Shown here piece after piece: positions 35,301 through 47,300 of a stretch of 64,000 nucleotides of DNA. This DNA is from Eunapius fragilis (lineage: Eukaryota; Porifera; Demospongiae; Spongillida; Spongillidae). The DNA is taken from contig OY811979.1 in assembly GCA_963681505.1 (NCBI GenBank), forward strand, positions 8,044,736-8,108,735, given 5' to 3'. The translations under genes and the position numbers were made by a program. Numbering within the stretch: position 1 is the first letter of the stretch; every line of letters starts with the position of its first letter. Under the pieces are notes generated by a model that did no database searches, had not been told where the DNA came from, and saw only the letters and a program-made list of their open reading frames with translations.

Positions 35301-38300
35301 TATACGCCAGTGTGTTACATAAGTATCGCGAACCGCAGCTAAGAACACTGGCCACCAATTGCGCTCAGCTAATTAAAAATGAGTTTTTTTTCTAAAGAGT
35401 GCATCATTTAGAAGAATGGGCATGTAAGCTAGTCTATAATGCATGAATATAGAAATATAAATTGCTTCGTTCTTGTTGCAAGAAAAAAGCAACCAGCCAC
35501 GGCCGAGAACTCTCTACTTCTTGAAGGCGACTTGTCTATAAACAAAAATTTTATTTCATAAAAACAACAATATTGATGGTCCGTTCAATCCTGATTAAAA
35601 AAATTTCTCTTTATCGATCCGGAAACCATCTCAATTTAGAAATCTGCGCTACGATGATAAATTTTATTTAACCCTTTCACCACCTACTAAAGTCAAATAT
35701 TTAAACAATTCTACGTAAATCAAGCTTCAATTTGATGCTAAAGAAGGCATTACCAGGCAAATTATAAGCCTGCAAAGTTGCAAATTTTCTGGAAAAATTA
35801 ATTATTCAGGACAGCATATTTCGTAAACCATTCAAGTTATTAACTTACTAAGCGGTTAAAGTAACATTCACCCAAAGACAAACAAACATAAATAATTGCA
35901 TCAGGATCGGAAGATGTGAAGCACGCACTTACCCCACTTATAATGGAATGACCCGGGGTCCTTCTGTGCGCTTTGAGTCACAGCAATTTTAGAAGCTGCT
36001 GAAAGATGCATCTTTGATTTATTGTGTCACTCAATGCAATCACGTGCATGGTAAAGTTGTCCAGATACCAGAACTGCTGCTCTCCTGGCATTTGCATATT
36101 TCACACAAGTCCTGTCATGATGCCAGCTGTATCTTCAGTTGGAACTAGCCAGGGATAGTCTTCTTTCCACAATGAACAGTACCCTATTTTATGATCTCCT
36201 TTGCGTTTTTTACGTACAGTTGAAATCTCTACTTCATTTAACCTCGTTGCAATTGCTATAATGCCTGAGCTATTATGCTATGTTGCCTGCTTATATAGTA
36301 CTAAAAAAGCGCTGAGGGAGGTTTTGTGGGGATATAATTAGAAACATTTAATGATGTAAGGTATATAAATTAACCTCCATGCTGTGGATCGGTGATAGAC
36401 CAGCCCTGCTAGTTTGGCAGACCCCTGGCATCGATGGGTGCTAGCCATTCCCTTTCTGTTTGGGGGTGTGGCACTAGGCACTGCCCATCCGTGGTTGCGC
36501 CAACCCTGTCCAGATCACGTCACTAACATTACTAGTGATGGAGGGGATAATTTTTAAAAAAGAAAAAAGAAAGAGTCAATGCACGCGGCAGACTGAGGAA
36601 TACGTGTGCCAGACGCATGCGCTCCAGCCCATATGTAGCCGATATAGGCGTGGCCACTTGCATCGGTTCACCGCGTTTAACTACCTTAAACTCTATTTAA
36701 CCTCCATGCTGTGGATCAGTGATAGACCAGTGCTGCTAGTTTGACCTCTTTAAGTGGATTTTAACCAAGGTAGCGGCTGCCTTGCTGTCGAGGGCAACGT
36801 CTCCCCAGGAAAGATGACTTGCCGAACTGTACTCGGCCTCCGACCCAATCGGTAACTCACCGAGGCGGAAGTAATCAAACAATGCTGGGGTGGCAATAGC
36901 CCAGAACGCCAGTTCGTCTGGTTTAGATACCCATGCACCTAGTACAGCATGGATCTGACGTAAAATGGCAATGGTGATTGGCATGAAAATACGTGTTGTG
37001 CGATTCCCTGATGCCCTGACCTGCCGTATGCTGTCCAGTACCCTCTTCAACACTGGCAGTGTAAATTCCTCTCGCGGTGGCGGCAGCCCTAGGGGCAGCT
37101 GCATGCTGTGGATGGCCGAAAGGTACACCTTAATCGTCTGAGGTGCCAGCCCATCGTCCGCCAATTTAGTGGAGAAGTAGCAGAGCAACTTCTCAGTCAC
37201 TGGGAAAGGATCAGAAACATTGTATTGTATGCAAAACGAGTTAAAACGATTCAATGTGCAATCGTAGGACCGGTGCGCGGATGCGGTGAGGCCATTGTGA
37301 AAGTATTCCTGAAGTGACATGTCCGGTTTCGTGACGTCCAGTCCCCGGACGTGTCGAGCAGGATCTCCAGTAGCTGGGCAGGAAATTGTACCTGCTTGCC
37401 TTTGAGTGCTGGAACCTTACACAGGAAAGAGGATAGGTTATTGCAGGAAAGATCATCGGCTAGATCATTCACCTTAGTAGGTATATACGAGGCTGATAAT
37501 TCGAACCCGTACGATGCTTCAATGAAAAATAGGCAGCGCAGCATGTGCATTAGCTGTGGCTGTTTACTCGACCTCGAACGAAGTACTGCGACGACTGCTT
37601 GATTATCACAGTGGCAGCGTACCTTCTGGGCCTGCCAGCGCCTGCCCCACACAACCACCACGAACATGATTGGCAGCAGGTCTTTTATCGTGATTGCTAG
37701 AGGCGAGGACTGTTCGTCCCACTCGATCTGGAACCACTGGGCACCACACCCCCAAGACCCGGAAGCATCAGACACAAACTCCGATGAGTTTTCTGCAAGT
37801 AGGTACAAGACCACATTCCACAGTGCTATAAAGATCGGAGCGGAACTCTCGATTGAGCCGGATCTGATGGTGCGCCTTCTTGTGCTGTTTAAGTAAGTCT
37901 ATCATTCTCCTCAAGAAGGAACGACCGGGACGAACGACTTTGCAAGCGTGATTCAGAGTGCCAGTTAGGTCCTTCTTCTTCTTAGGTCTCCCCAATCTAT
38001 AAGGAGGGACTGTAGGTGCGCCAGTTTCTCCGATGGAAGGCTCAGCTGGCCTGTCGTTCTATCGATCATGATGCCCAGGAACGTTACCCGGGTCGCTGGA
38101 CCCTCAGTCTTATGCTTGGCCAGCGGTATCTCGAGTTAGGTGCATGCCTGCCGTAAAACGGTTAAGGATCTCGCGCACTCGTCGGAGTTAGGCGACCCGA
38201 GAATAGTGAAGTCATCCAAATAATGAAATAAGTGGGCGATCCCCTGTGACTTCGGATACCTCTCCACTGCATCAGCCACAGCGTTGAATATTTTTGGCAC

Positions 38301-41300
38301 AGACCGGAGACTGAAAGGTAGCATTGGATCCGCGAAAACCTGGCCCTTCCATTCCATGCCCAAACGTGGGCGATCGTCTGGGTGAACCGGCACCAGACGA
38401 TATGCTGCCTCGCTTATGACCTTCACCATAAGTGGCCTAATCCAGCGGCTGCTGTAGCTACGTCGTCGACCGATGTGTAGCGGAGGGAACAGAGCTCGGG
38501 ATCGATACCGTCATTCACACTTTCCCAGGGTTGGTACGATAAGTCTGTTATCAGATGCCATTTCCCGGTGGCGTGGCCCTTGGGAATAACGCCGAACCTG
38601 TTAATGTGGACAGTGGAGTGACATATGAGGTCCAGTGGTCCCAGCATCCTGCCCAGCTTGAAATGTACCACTGAACGATATCGGGGTATTCGAACGAGGA
38701 GAACAGGTTGGTGGTGGCACTTTTGAGCCCCACCCTTAAGCCTGAGCAGAGGTATGTAGCAAAGTCTTTGTCTGGGTGTCTGCGGAGGGCAGCTTCCCAC
38801 GCAGCAAGATTCAGCGGGGTGCGACCACCCTTGAACAATTCGCCATGAGGCGACGATAACGAGATGCACGATTGCAACACCATGACATCACGAATGTATG
38901 GGTAGGCTGTAGCGCCTGCAAATAAGTGAACGACCCACCGTAAAGTATAATTGGAATAGCAATGGACCATTAAACGCTACTACGTACATTGCAGACATGA
39001 CGAAGCAGGTGTTCACCTTCAATGGGTGGAGGGCAAAGATGGACGGTACAAGTATGCACGCATACACAATATATATATGATGTCCATGAATGTACTGGTT
39101 ACACAAATATACTAAGGACGTGGCGGCCTGGAGCGGTCGCGACCGTTGCGATCCTCTCGCCAGGTATTCTTCAAGCATGAGAGCCATGGATGGGGACCAA
39201 GGCACTCGCGGCACATGTGCTGGTATTTGCAACAGTCATGCCGACACCTCCCGTCGTTGAAATTTCGACAGATTGTGTCCTTTGCTGCGAAGTGCGAGTG
39301 TGGGCTCGCTGGCCTGTGAACTTGGTCGAGAATGTCTGGATTCGACAGGCAGGCACGGACGTCGTACGTTTCACTGAGGCAGTAGCGACACTGCGGAATG
39401 ACCTTGGCGCGACCAGTTAACGCCTCGCTGTAGAGCCGCGAATTCACCACCGACCAGTTAAGATAATTCCTGGCCAGTGCCTCCCGACGATACTGGCGAT
39501 CGTAGGCCACCACGCGGTGCCTTCGAAGATCCTGGCCGCGTGAATGATAGCCGATTGGTAGGCCCACATCTTGGCGGCTTTGGTGGGGTGTTTCGACGAC
39601 AAAACCGAGGCCAGCCGCGCGAATCCCTCCAACCATGCAGTGATCTCCGCAACAGGCACGCGATGGACGAGTCAGGGTAACAATGGATGAGTGTCGGTCC
39701 CCATTTGGGAATCTTCCTGCCATGTGTCTGGTAACATGTCCGCCATTTCCACGGATTCGAATTCGAGGATACGTTTGATAAGCCAAGCCGGTATCCCTGC
39801 GGTCGAGTCGAACGACAGTGCCTGATTCGACGACACAGGCGCTGTGCTCGATGACGACATCTGAGATAGACTCTCGCCTAGAGTTGTGGAGCAAACGTCG
39901 GCACGTCTATAGTGGACATCGAGGGCGTCGTACCTAACCAGCGCAGAGAAAGATATACACACCTATGAACACCTCTAATCACATTAAAAAACACGTTAGG
40001 TACAGATCGTGAGCACGCCCAGGGATGACGAACCGTGGAGAGATGGCGTCGATAATGCATCCCTTCTATCAACCCAACTATCGTGAAGCTGCTGTTTCGA
40101 CTTACTGGATGACTGCGAGGACTGAGGCGCTCCCTTCGTCATGACAGTGGACAGCCAAGCCAGCTGATGCAAAAGAAAGAGTCAATGCACGCAGCAGAAT
40201 GAGGAACACGTGTGCTAGGCGCATGCGCTCCAGCCCATATGTAGCCGATGCAGGCGTGGCCGCTCGCGTCGGTTAACAGCGTTTAACTATCTTAAAGAAA
40301 ATTTAAAGAAACCACAGATCATGGGGGTTACGTTGCATTGAAAAGGTGGACAATAACCTACGCCTGCAATGAATTGCTAATTACCTAGCAATGGCACCAT
40401 TAAGTACTTAGTTCCCACATGCCTTTGTTTACGGCTTCGCACTTTGTTACTGCTTCACGTGGCACTTATAACAAGGATAAGGTTAGTATTAGCATTGCAT
40501 GCTCTACAAAAAGATGTCAACAACTTGGTACAACAGTTTCTTAGCGCTCGGATTTGTTGCTGGAGACTCGCCTATACGATTGCGGTAGGGTTCAGAAAAG
40601 GTCTTGGACTGAACTATCCGCCAGAGGGAACGGCTAAAGCCTTTGTGTGCACTTCATAGACAAAGCGAGCTACAATATTTTTGTATTTTCTTAGATGGCC
40701 ACCTTGTTTGGAATCCATCCTCACCTTCAAACTTCACACTATCACCTGTTCTGAGTTCAACAACTTTGCTCTCTGCTAGCTGGTCAGTACCCATACCAAG
40801 GAATGGAATCATCACTGGATACACTGTGAATGCAGCTGTAAGTCATCATCAGAGAATTAAACTGTGCATTGATAGCTTCAGCCCCTCGCTCACCCATACT
40901 GCCAAAACCCATTTTGCATGGTTGCCTCGACTAGTTCTGTAGCATGACCCTCAAGCAGGTGCATTTTCACTGTTCGACGTACTGTTGGAAAAGCTGCAGT
41001 GAAAGCATCCATAAATTCCCTGATCAATAGGTCTGTGTATAAAATGTAATAAATACACTTTAGATACATAAGGAATTACCTAGATGAGTGTTATCTTCTT
41101 TTTTTGACATGATTCCTCCATTGGCACGTTGCAAACTTAGTAACCAATGTGGTGAACTTCTCACACCGTTGCATTCTCCATAAGGGTTGGGCATTGTTCA
41201 GCAGTTTTTTACACTGAAGAGCAGAGTTGCTATGTTTGATGGCTGCAGCAGTAAGAAATGGACATTTTGATACAGGTTTGTATAAATTACTACCTGTAGT

Positions 41301-44300
41301 GCCCTGTTGACATGATTTCCAATGAATGCCCCATCTCGTTTGCATTTCACCAGTACATCTTGCAGCAACCTTAGTATCATCTGTGATGCTGGTTTGATGG
41401 TCTCTGGCGTCAGTTGATGTGGTGGAGAACAGAAAGGGCAGAATGTCTGTGCAGAAGCTGTTAATTGCTGTACCAAACATCCTGTACACACCAAAGTATC
41501 ACATGACAGCTGTATTGGTTGATCAAGAGTCTTCTGGCATGGCACATAACAGCATTTCAGCAACAGAAAGGACTTGGTTGGCAGATACTGCTGGATGTTC
41601 GTTGGAAGAGATGAGTTTTTGTGGGGCAATCTGCTCAATGTGATAAGGTTCTTGGTTTGTGCTATGTCCATGGATTGTTTTGCAGGATACCTGCTTATCT
41701 TTGTCCAGCGACATTGTCTGTATGATGTGCACTTCTGCATATGAATATATATATATGCATGTGTAAAGTGTTTGGCTGGTGATGGGGTTACATATGTTTA
41801 CCTTGCAATTGTTGGCAGCATGCTTAGACCAGTCATAAACTTTTACCATGCATCTTGAAACCAAGTTAGCTTCTATTGCCTTAACAGCATGTTCCATTGA
41901 TTGGTAACATGGCCTACAGAAAGTATTTGGGAGGCTCATTTGCAGGTCGTTGGTGATATCAATGCCAAAGGCCCTTTGCAAATCGACTGCATGTGGAGCG
42001 CAGTCAAATATGCATTTAGCCTTCACTATTCCCTTTGCTTTCTTTATCTTGAAACCACAAACTCTGCAATGACTGCTCAGATCGCATAACAGGTCACCTT
42101 GCATCCTTGATTTGTGTGGGCACACCGTTCAAGTGGTTCATGTAGTTTGATGGCATAAAAGAGAGGTCAAGAAAGCAATGGCCACAAAAAAAAACATGCT
42201 TAAGAGGCTGTACCTGGACCACTGAATGTATGCTAATAAAGACAGCTCAAACCCCCTGGCGGATTGGAAGCAAAAGGCATCTCCATGTAAGTCACCATAA
42301 TGGCTGTCTTTATGGTACACCAATGCGCGGGACTTCTGATTTATCAAGAGGGTACTTTTTATATGCGGATTTGAAAGAGTTTATGATCGCACTACTTTGT
42401 GAATAGGTTCATATAATTCTTTTGGCATTTGGTCGTTGTGCGAAAGAACTATAAGCATGGAAAGACAACCGTTTTGAAAATATGAATGTACGATTACGTA
42501 TACCGCAATAGAACTATTCGTTCTAATTATACAACTTAATGTCCGCGTTTGGACCACCGTGAGATGACAAGGCAACCAAGTGCTAATTAAATTCATAGCC
42601 CACACATTTATCACCTGGAATGTGCCACGCTATACATGTAGCATGGCACTGGGGGAAAAACTGATGGAACTCACCACAAGCAATGAAGTGTGGGGTAACA
42701 CTGAGACCTACAAAATTTTTTTCGTTGAAATGTCCCTTGTATGTCCTCACAATGCCCTTATTGAGGTCCCAAAGTTTTAGTTCACTGTCAGTTGACCTGT
42801 AAAACAGAAGGCATGCACTCTCAAAGCTACTTTGCGTGTTATTGGATGGCACTTACGCTGATACGAGCTCCTGCGAATTAATAAAATGGACATACGATAC
42901 AGCTTTTAGGTGACCTTTGAACTCTGCCACAGGTTCTGATGGTTTCCTCAGGTCCATGTAGTGCACAATGTGATCTGTTCCAACATGCAAAACAGCAAAG
43001 ACACAATGCTGCAAACACTAACCACACTGGAAACTGAGCTTCATTGTTAAGTATTACAACCGTATACAGCCACAGGATTTCCACGTACATGTACACACAC
43101 ACACACACATGCATGCACATGCTGCTATTAAGCTAACCAGCAGATCCATAGGCAAGGTTGTAACGATTGGTAGGATGGAACCGAACACAACATACATTAG
43201 ACTTTGCAGGGAAGGAGTAGCAACTCTGAGGACGATTGGAAGACCACAGTTTAACTGTGGGGGGGGAGGGGGGGGGGGGGGGGAAAGAAGAAGTGGTTCA
43301 TTTTAACACTCTGAACACAATATCAATTATAATCACCTGTGCAATCATCTGACCCAGAGGCAATCAGATTGGGTTCTGTCGGGTTATATACCACTGACCA
43401 CACCCTCTTCTCATGCTCCTACAAGGTCCAAGAGTCACATGGCCATCTTCCCTCTAACAAAAGTGCCTTCCTTCCTTACCTGGAACTTCACAAGGCGTGT
43501 GCCAGTACTGGTGTCCCACACACATACAGCACCATCATAGTTACTGGAAACAAGCCGTGCCTTGTGGTACGGGTTGTAGCATAATGAGCTGAGTGGATTA
43601 GGGGGGAGGGGTTGGATCAGTGGAGAAGGGTACACCCTGTATCACTTTAGCCCCTTCCTCACCTGGCCATTACCATCCTCCCAGCTTAACCACACCACAT
43701 TCTCACCTTAGTTTGGCTGTGCAGGTCATCTCCTGTTCTGGAAAATGGTTGGTGAATCCCATGGCATTTATGACAGAGTAATAGTTGAAGATCTATGAGG
43801 CAAGCCACATAAGGTCCCACCGATATACACACTCACACACAGATAACAATATACACAGGTCACACCCATATACATGCCCCATACTTACACATTCCTGTAC
43901 CTGTACACATCACCATACCTTAATCTTCTTGGATACACCTGCAACTGCGAGGTACTCTCCATCTTTGTCAAACTCTATGCTCGAGACAATGCTCGAATTC
44001 AAGTTAGGATCTGTATAAACCAGCCCTGAGAGTTCTCTGAAGGTACTGTATCGCGTGAATCGGTACAGACCATCGCTGAACTGGTGTAGTGTGTTATCCG
44101 AACCCTCTGCCAAAGCAGAAAGATAATCTGACAGATCACATGGATCAAACAGTATACACACACCAGCTTCCACAACAGGCATCCGTGTTTCAAAGTAGTC
44201 GCTGATAATCTCAGTGATGTTAGCCTCAACACGCATGTTGCGTTTGCTAAGGGCTTCCTGGGTGCTTAGGAATAGTGGAGTTTCCAGATCAATGGGACAC

Positions 44301-47300
44301 ACCATTGATGTCCCCTCGGGTGCACTGGAGCCAAAGGGTGTGGCCTCTAAGAAAAGGGCAGGGCAGAACACACCAGATGCAGTAGAGACGCCTCCCAAAG
44401 GAGAGGCAGGGGAGATGGTGGGGGGAACAGTGGAAGGAACAACGGACGTATTGGATTCTGGGACAATTTGTGCCCGTTTCTGTTAAACAGGTGCATGGAG
44501 GTTAAAGAATACAATGGAGGCAGCTAGTCACCTTAAACTCTGCTATGTCTTTCTCCGTAAAACTCAGCCTACTCTGCAGTTTATCAGCCTCCTGCGGACA
44601 CACAACAAACCCCTTTGGGTTAGTGGCCACCTCAGTGGACAAGTGCAGTACCCACCGTCACTATAACCTGTCTGGTTCGCTCCAGGAAATTCAACGTCAC
44701 AGCTGTACGGAGATAATCCTCTTGCTGCAGGAGGGTGGGTGTGGTTAATTAGTACTAGTGGTTAAGGGACAGTGACAGCTGTTTTTGCCTTGAAACTAAT
44801 CATATATATCGAGAAATTGGCGTCAAAAGGATTACGCGGCATTCGGTCATTGCATAATTCAATGTCCATAGAAAATGTATTGACGCATTTTGAAATGAGC
44901 AGCTTACTGCAGAACAAAACCAAATATTGACTAGGTGCTCTCGGATTTGCAATGTGGGGACTATTTCGCATTTTATGACTAGTTTTTCACACTTTAGGTA
45001 CTTACACATTAATTATGCAAGGTTTCTCATGTCCATTCATTTTATATCTCATTTCATTACTCCATCATCAATAGTTTCGATACTTTCCTTAGGTGCTAAA
45101 GGATTATTTGAGAGTAGTCAGTGCACTCATTTTTCAAAGTTTAGGGCTTTCAAATCGCACTTCCCTTGAATGGTTAGTGAGATACACCCACATACATGTA
45201 ACACGCTCATCATTATCGTCAGCTAGTCGTGCCCAGACCTACATGTAGCTATTGTTGATGTTATAGTTCAATGATTATTGAAATATACTGACTAGCTAGA
45301 CTTAACATGCATGACCACATGTAGAAGTGGCTAGGTTGCACTAATTGGGATTACAATTTTCAAAGACGGAGGTTACGATACACAAAGGACCCAGAGGATC
45401 GACACATGAAAGCCTGGGTACACAACCAGACTTCTTACGGAAAGAGAAGCACCCTCCCCCCCCCCCCCCCCCCCCAACTTTTCGTATCCGGCCTGACCTG
45501 AAGCACCTCCCTCGCCACTTACAACCATTTAGCCTATTACGGACGTAGTTACAAATGAACGAGTCACTACCAACTTACTGGAGGACGCTGAAATAGCCCA
45601 ATAGGCTCGGCGGATCAATTCAAGAGGGTTCAAATTCTAGGAATCGCGCATCCCCATAGGATGATGGGCTAAGCTTAGAATTGCCTTAATTGGCAGACAG
45701 GCTTATTGCCACGGCTGCCCTTGCAATAACGGTAAAACTTTGGGTGACACACCCCCTCACGTCACTTTAATAGAACTTCGTAACATGTACATCCTCAAGA
45801 GCCAACAAAGTTACACCAGAGATAATATATACATTATCTCTGGTTACAATTATCGACCCTAGGATTCCTAAATGTACACCGGCAGAATCAAGCATATGCT
45901 ATATGAACCGCGACTTAAGTACCATCCCTAAAGGTGGACCTAAACAGGCCGTAGGCCGAGCTCGAACCGGCCTACAGCCACGAACCGGGCGTGCTGTGCT
46001 TTTATATAGGTTTTGAAAGACTCCGGACTGAGGGTACACTCTGAATACGCCTGGTTGCAGGCTGCACGATTAGTTTGAGCCGGGCCTAGTTAGGTTTTCA
46101 TTCTTTGGGATGATAGGGTCGATAGTTCAAGTCGCGGCTCAAGGGGTAATTAATATTATTCAATTCTATGGCCCAGTTTGACAAACATGTAATTCTAACA
46201 CTTGATCATGTGAAAGAGTTTAGTAACGCAAAAAATCATTCAATAAATTGATGACAATGTGGTTATGTAGGACAATTTTATAATTACATGCGGTAGTAAT
46301 TAGGTCTTTGTCTTGATTTTTCGCATAACATTGCTTGTTTTAATTGCAGTGAAAATAACAGCATACATTGAGGCTCATTTTTTATAAATGATTTTTTAAC
46401 ATCATTTATAATTCAATTTGAAATAAAATGCAAGATAACCGCCGATGTATGGGCGATTTCTGGATATGTACTAACACATAACAGATACTTTATTTTAAAA
46501 ATTAATTATGGTGCTTTATTGAAACTAGTTAATCAAAATCATCTGAATATTGATTTAAAGATTTGATTATGGAAGATTTTGATTGAGTTAAGCAACGAAT
46601 ATTCCTGTCACAATGATCACATCACACATTGGCAGGCCACCTCTAACCTTGGCTGAATTTTGTATCTGCTCTTGTATAGCCAAATATAGCTCCTGTAGTG
46701 TTTCTATGGCAACAGGAGACCTTGCCCACTGACAACACAGGAGCAACTGGCTAACATACCACCATCTTTGATCTGGCTGGTTAATTTTATTATCTCCTGG
46801 ACATCAGGGGTCTGTGAGGTTCAAACCAGTGGCCAACACACAACAATCCCCCTCGCAAAACTAACCTTCTGTGTCCCTTGGCTTGTGACTGACTGTTGTC
46901 TGTACTTGGTCACAATGTCGTGCACTGAAATGACAAGAGGAGTCATGTGCACATCACGTGATTGCCACCACCACCCCAAAAGGTGCTCACACGAGAAGTT
47001 GGGGTGAATTGGATTTTGAACAGGCAACGAAGTCTTGCACACTGGACATTGGAAAACTTGTCCCAAGACTTTGATAATACACCTGTAGCTATCATGGTTT
47101 GAATGCAGCAGCCTTACACACACACATGTACACATACACACACACATGCATGCACACATATACACATACACACATACACATGCAAACACACATGCACACA
47201 AACCATGGCTGCATAGAATATCAAACAATTATCTTATATGCAAGCACAGCACGTACATGCCTACACAGATAGGTGATGTTCCAATTGTCACCCACCCACT

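Larger units (their letters stand above)
33080..36250 (-). pseudogene. hAT transposase (ZNF862/C17orf113-like), split by another element
   Basis: The N-terminal part lies at 36240-35965 ([33 protein letters not shown], a zinc-finger-like start). After an inserted long-inverted-repeat element the gene goes on at 34795: [95 protein letters not shown], then [19 protein letters not shown], and the hATC dimerisation end ([21 protein letters not shown], 33240-33130). Several frame changes and stops are present, plus a tandem duplication of about 120-130 bp at 33831-34091. It lies in the giant COP1 intron, same strand. Confidence 0.78.
36370..40295 (-). mobile_element. Ngaro/DIRS-order tyrosine-recombinase retroelement (fossil)
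   Basis: Minus-strand order: a gag-like frame with Cys/His motifs, reverse transcriptase with YLDDF, RNase H, then a tyrosine-recombinase-like protein. Instead of LTRs it has split direct repeats: an A repeat at 40171-40295 and again at 36568-36690, with a B repeat on either side of the latter (36698-36743 and 36370-36417). That is the A1...B1-A2-B2 layout of Ngaro-type elements. The copies differ by roughly 12-15 percent, so the element is not young. It is broken, with several breaks. It lies in the giant COP1 intron. Confidence 0.8.

Noticed and set aside
46821-47228. Minus-strand 135-codon frame as a separate gene
   Set aside because: It reads through COP1 introns; only the parts 46866-46924 and 46991-47088 are exons, in the COP1 phase.
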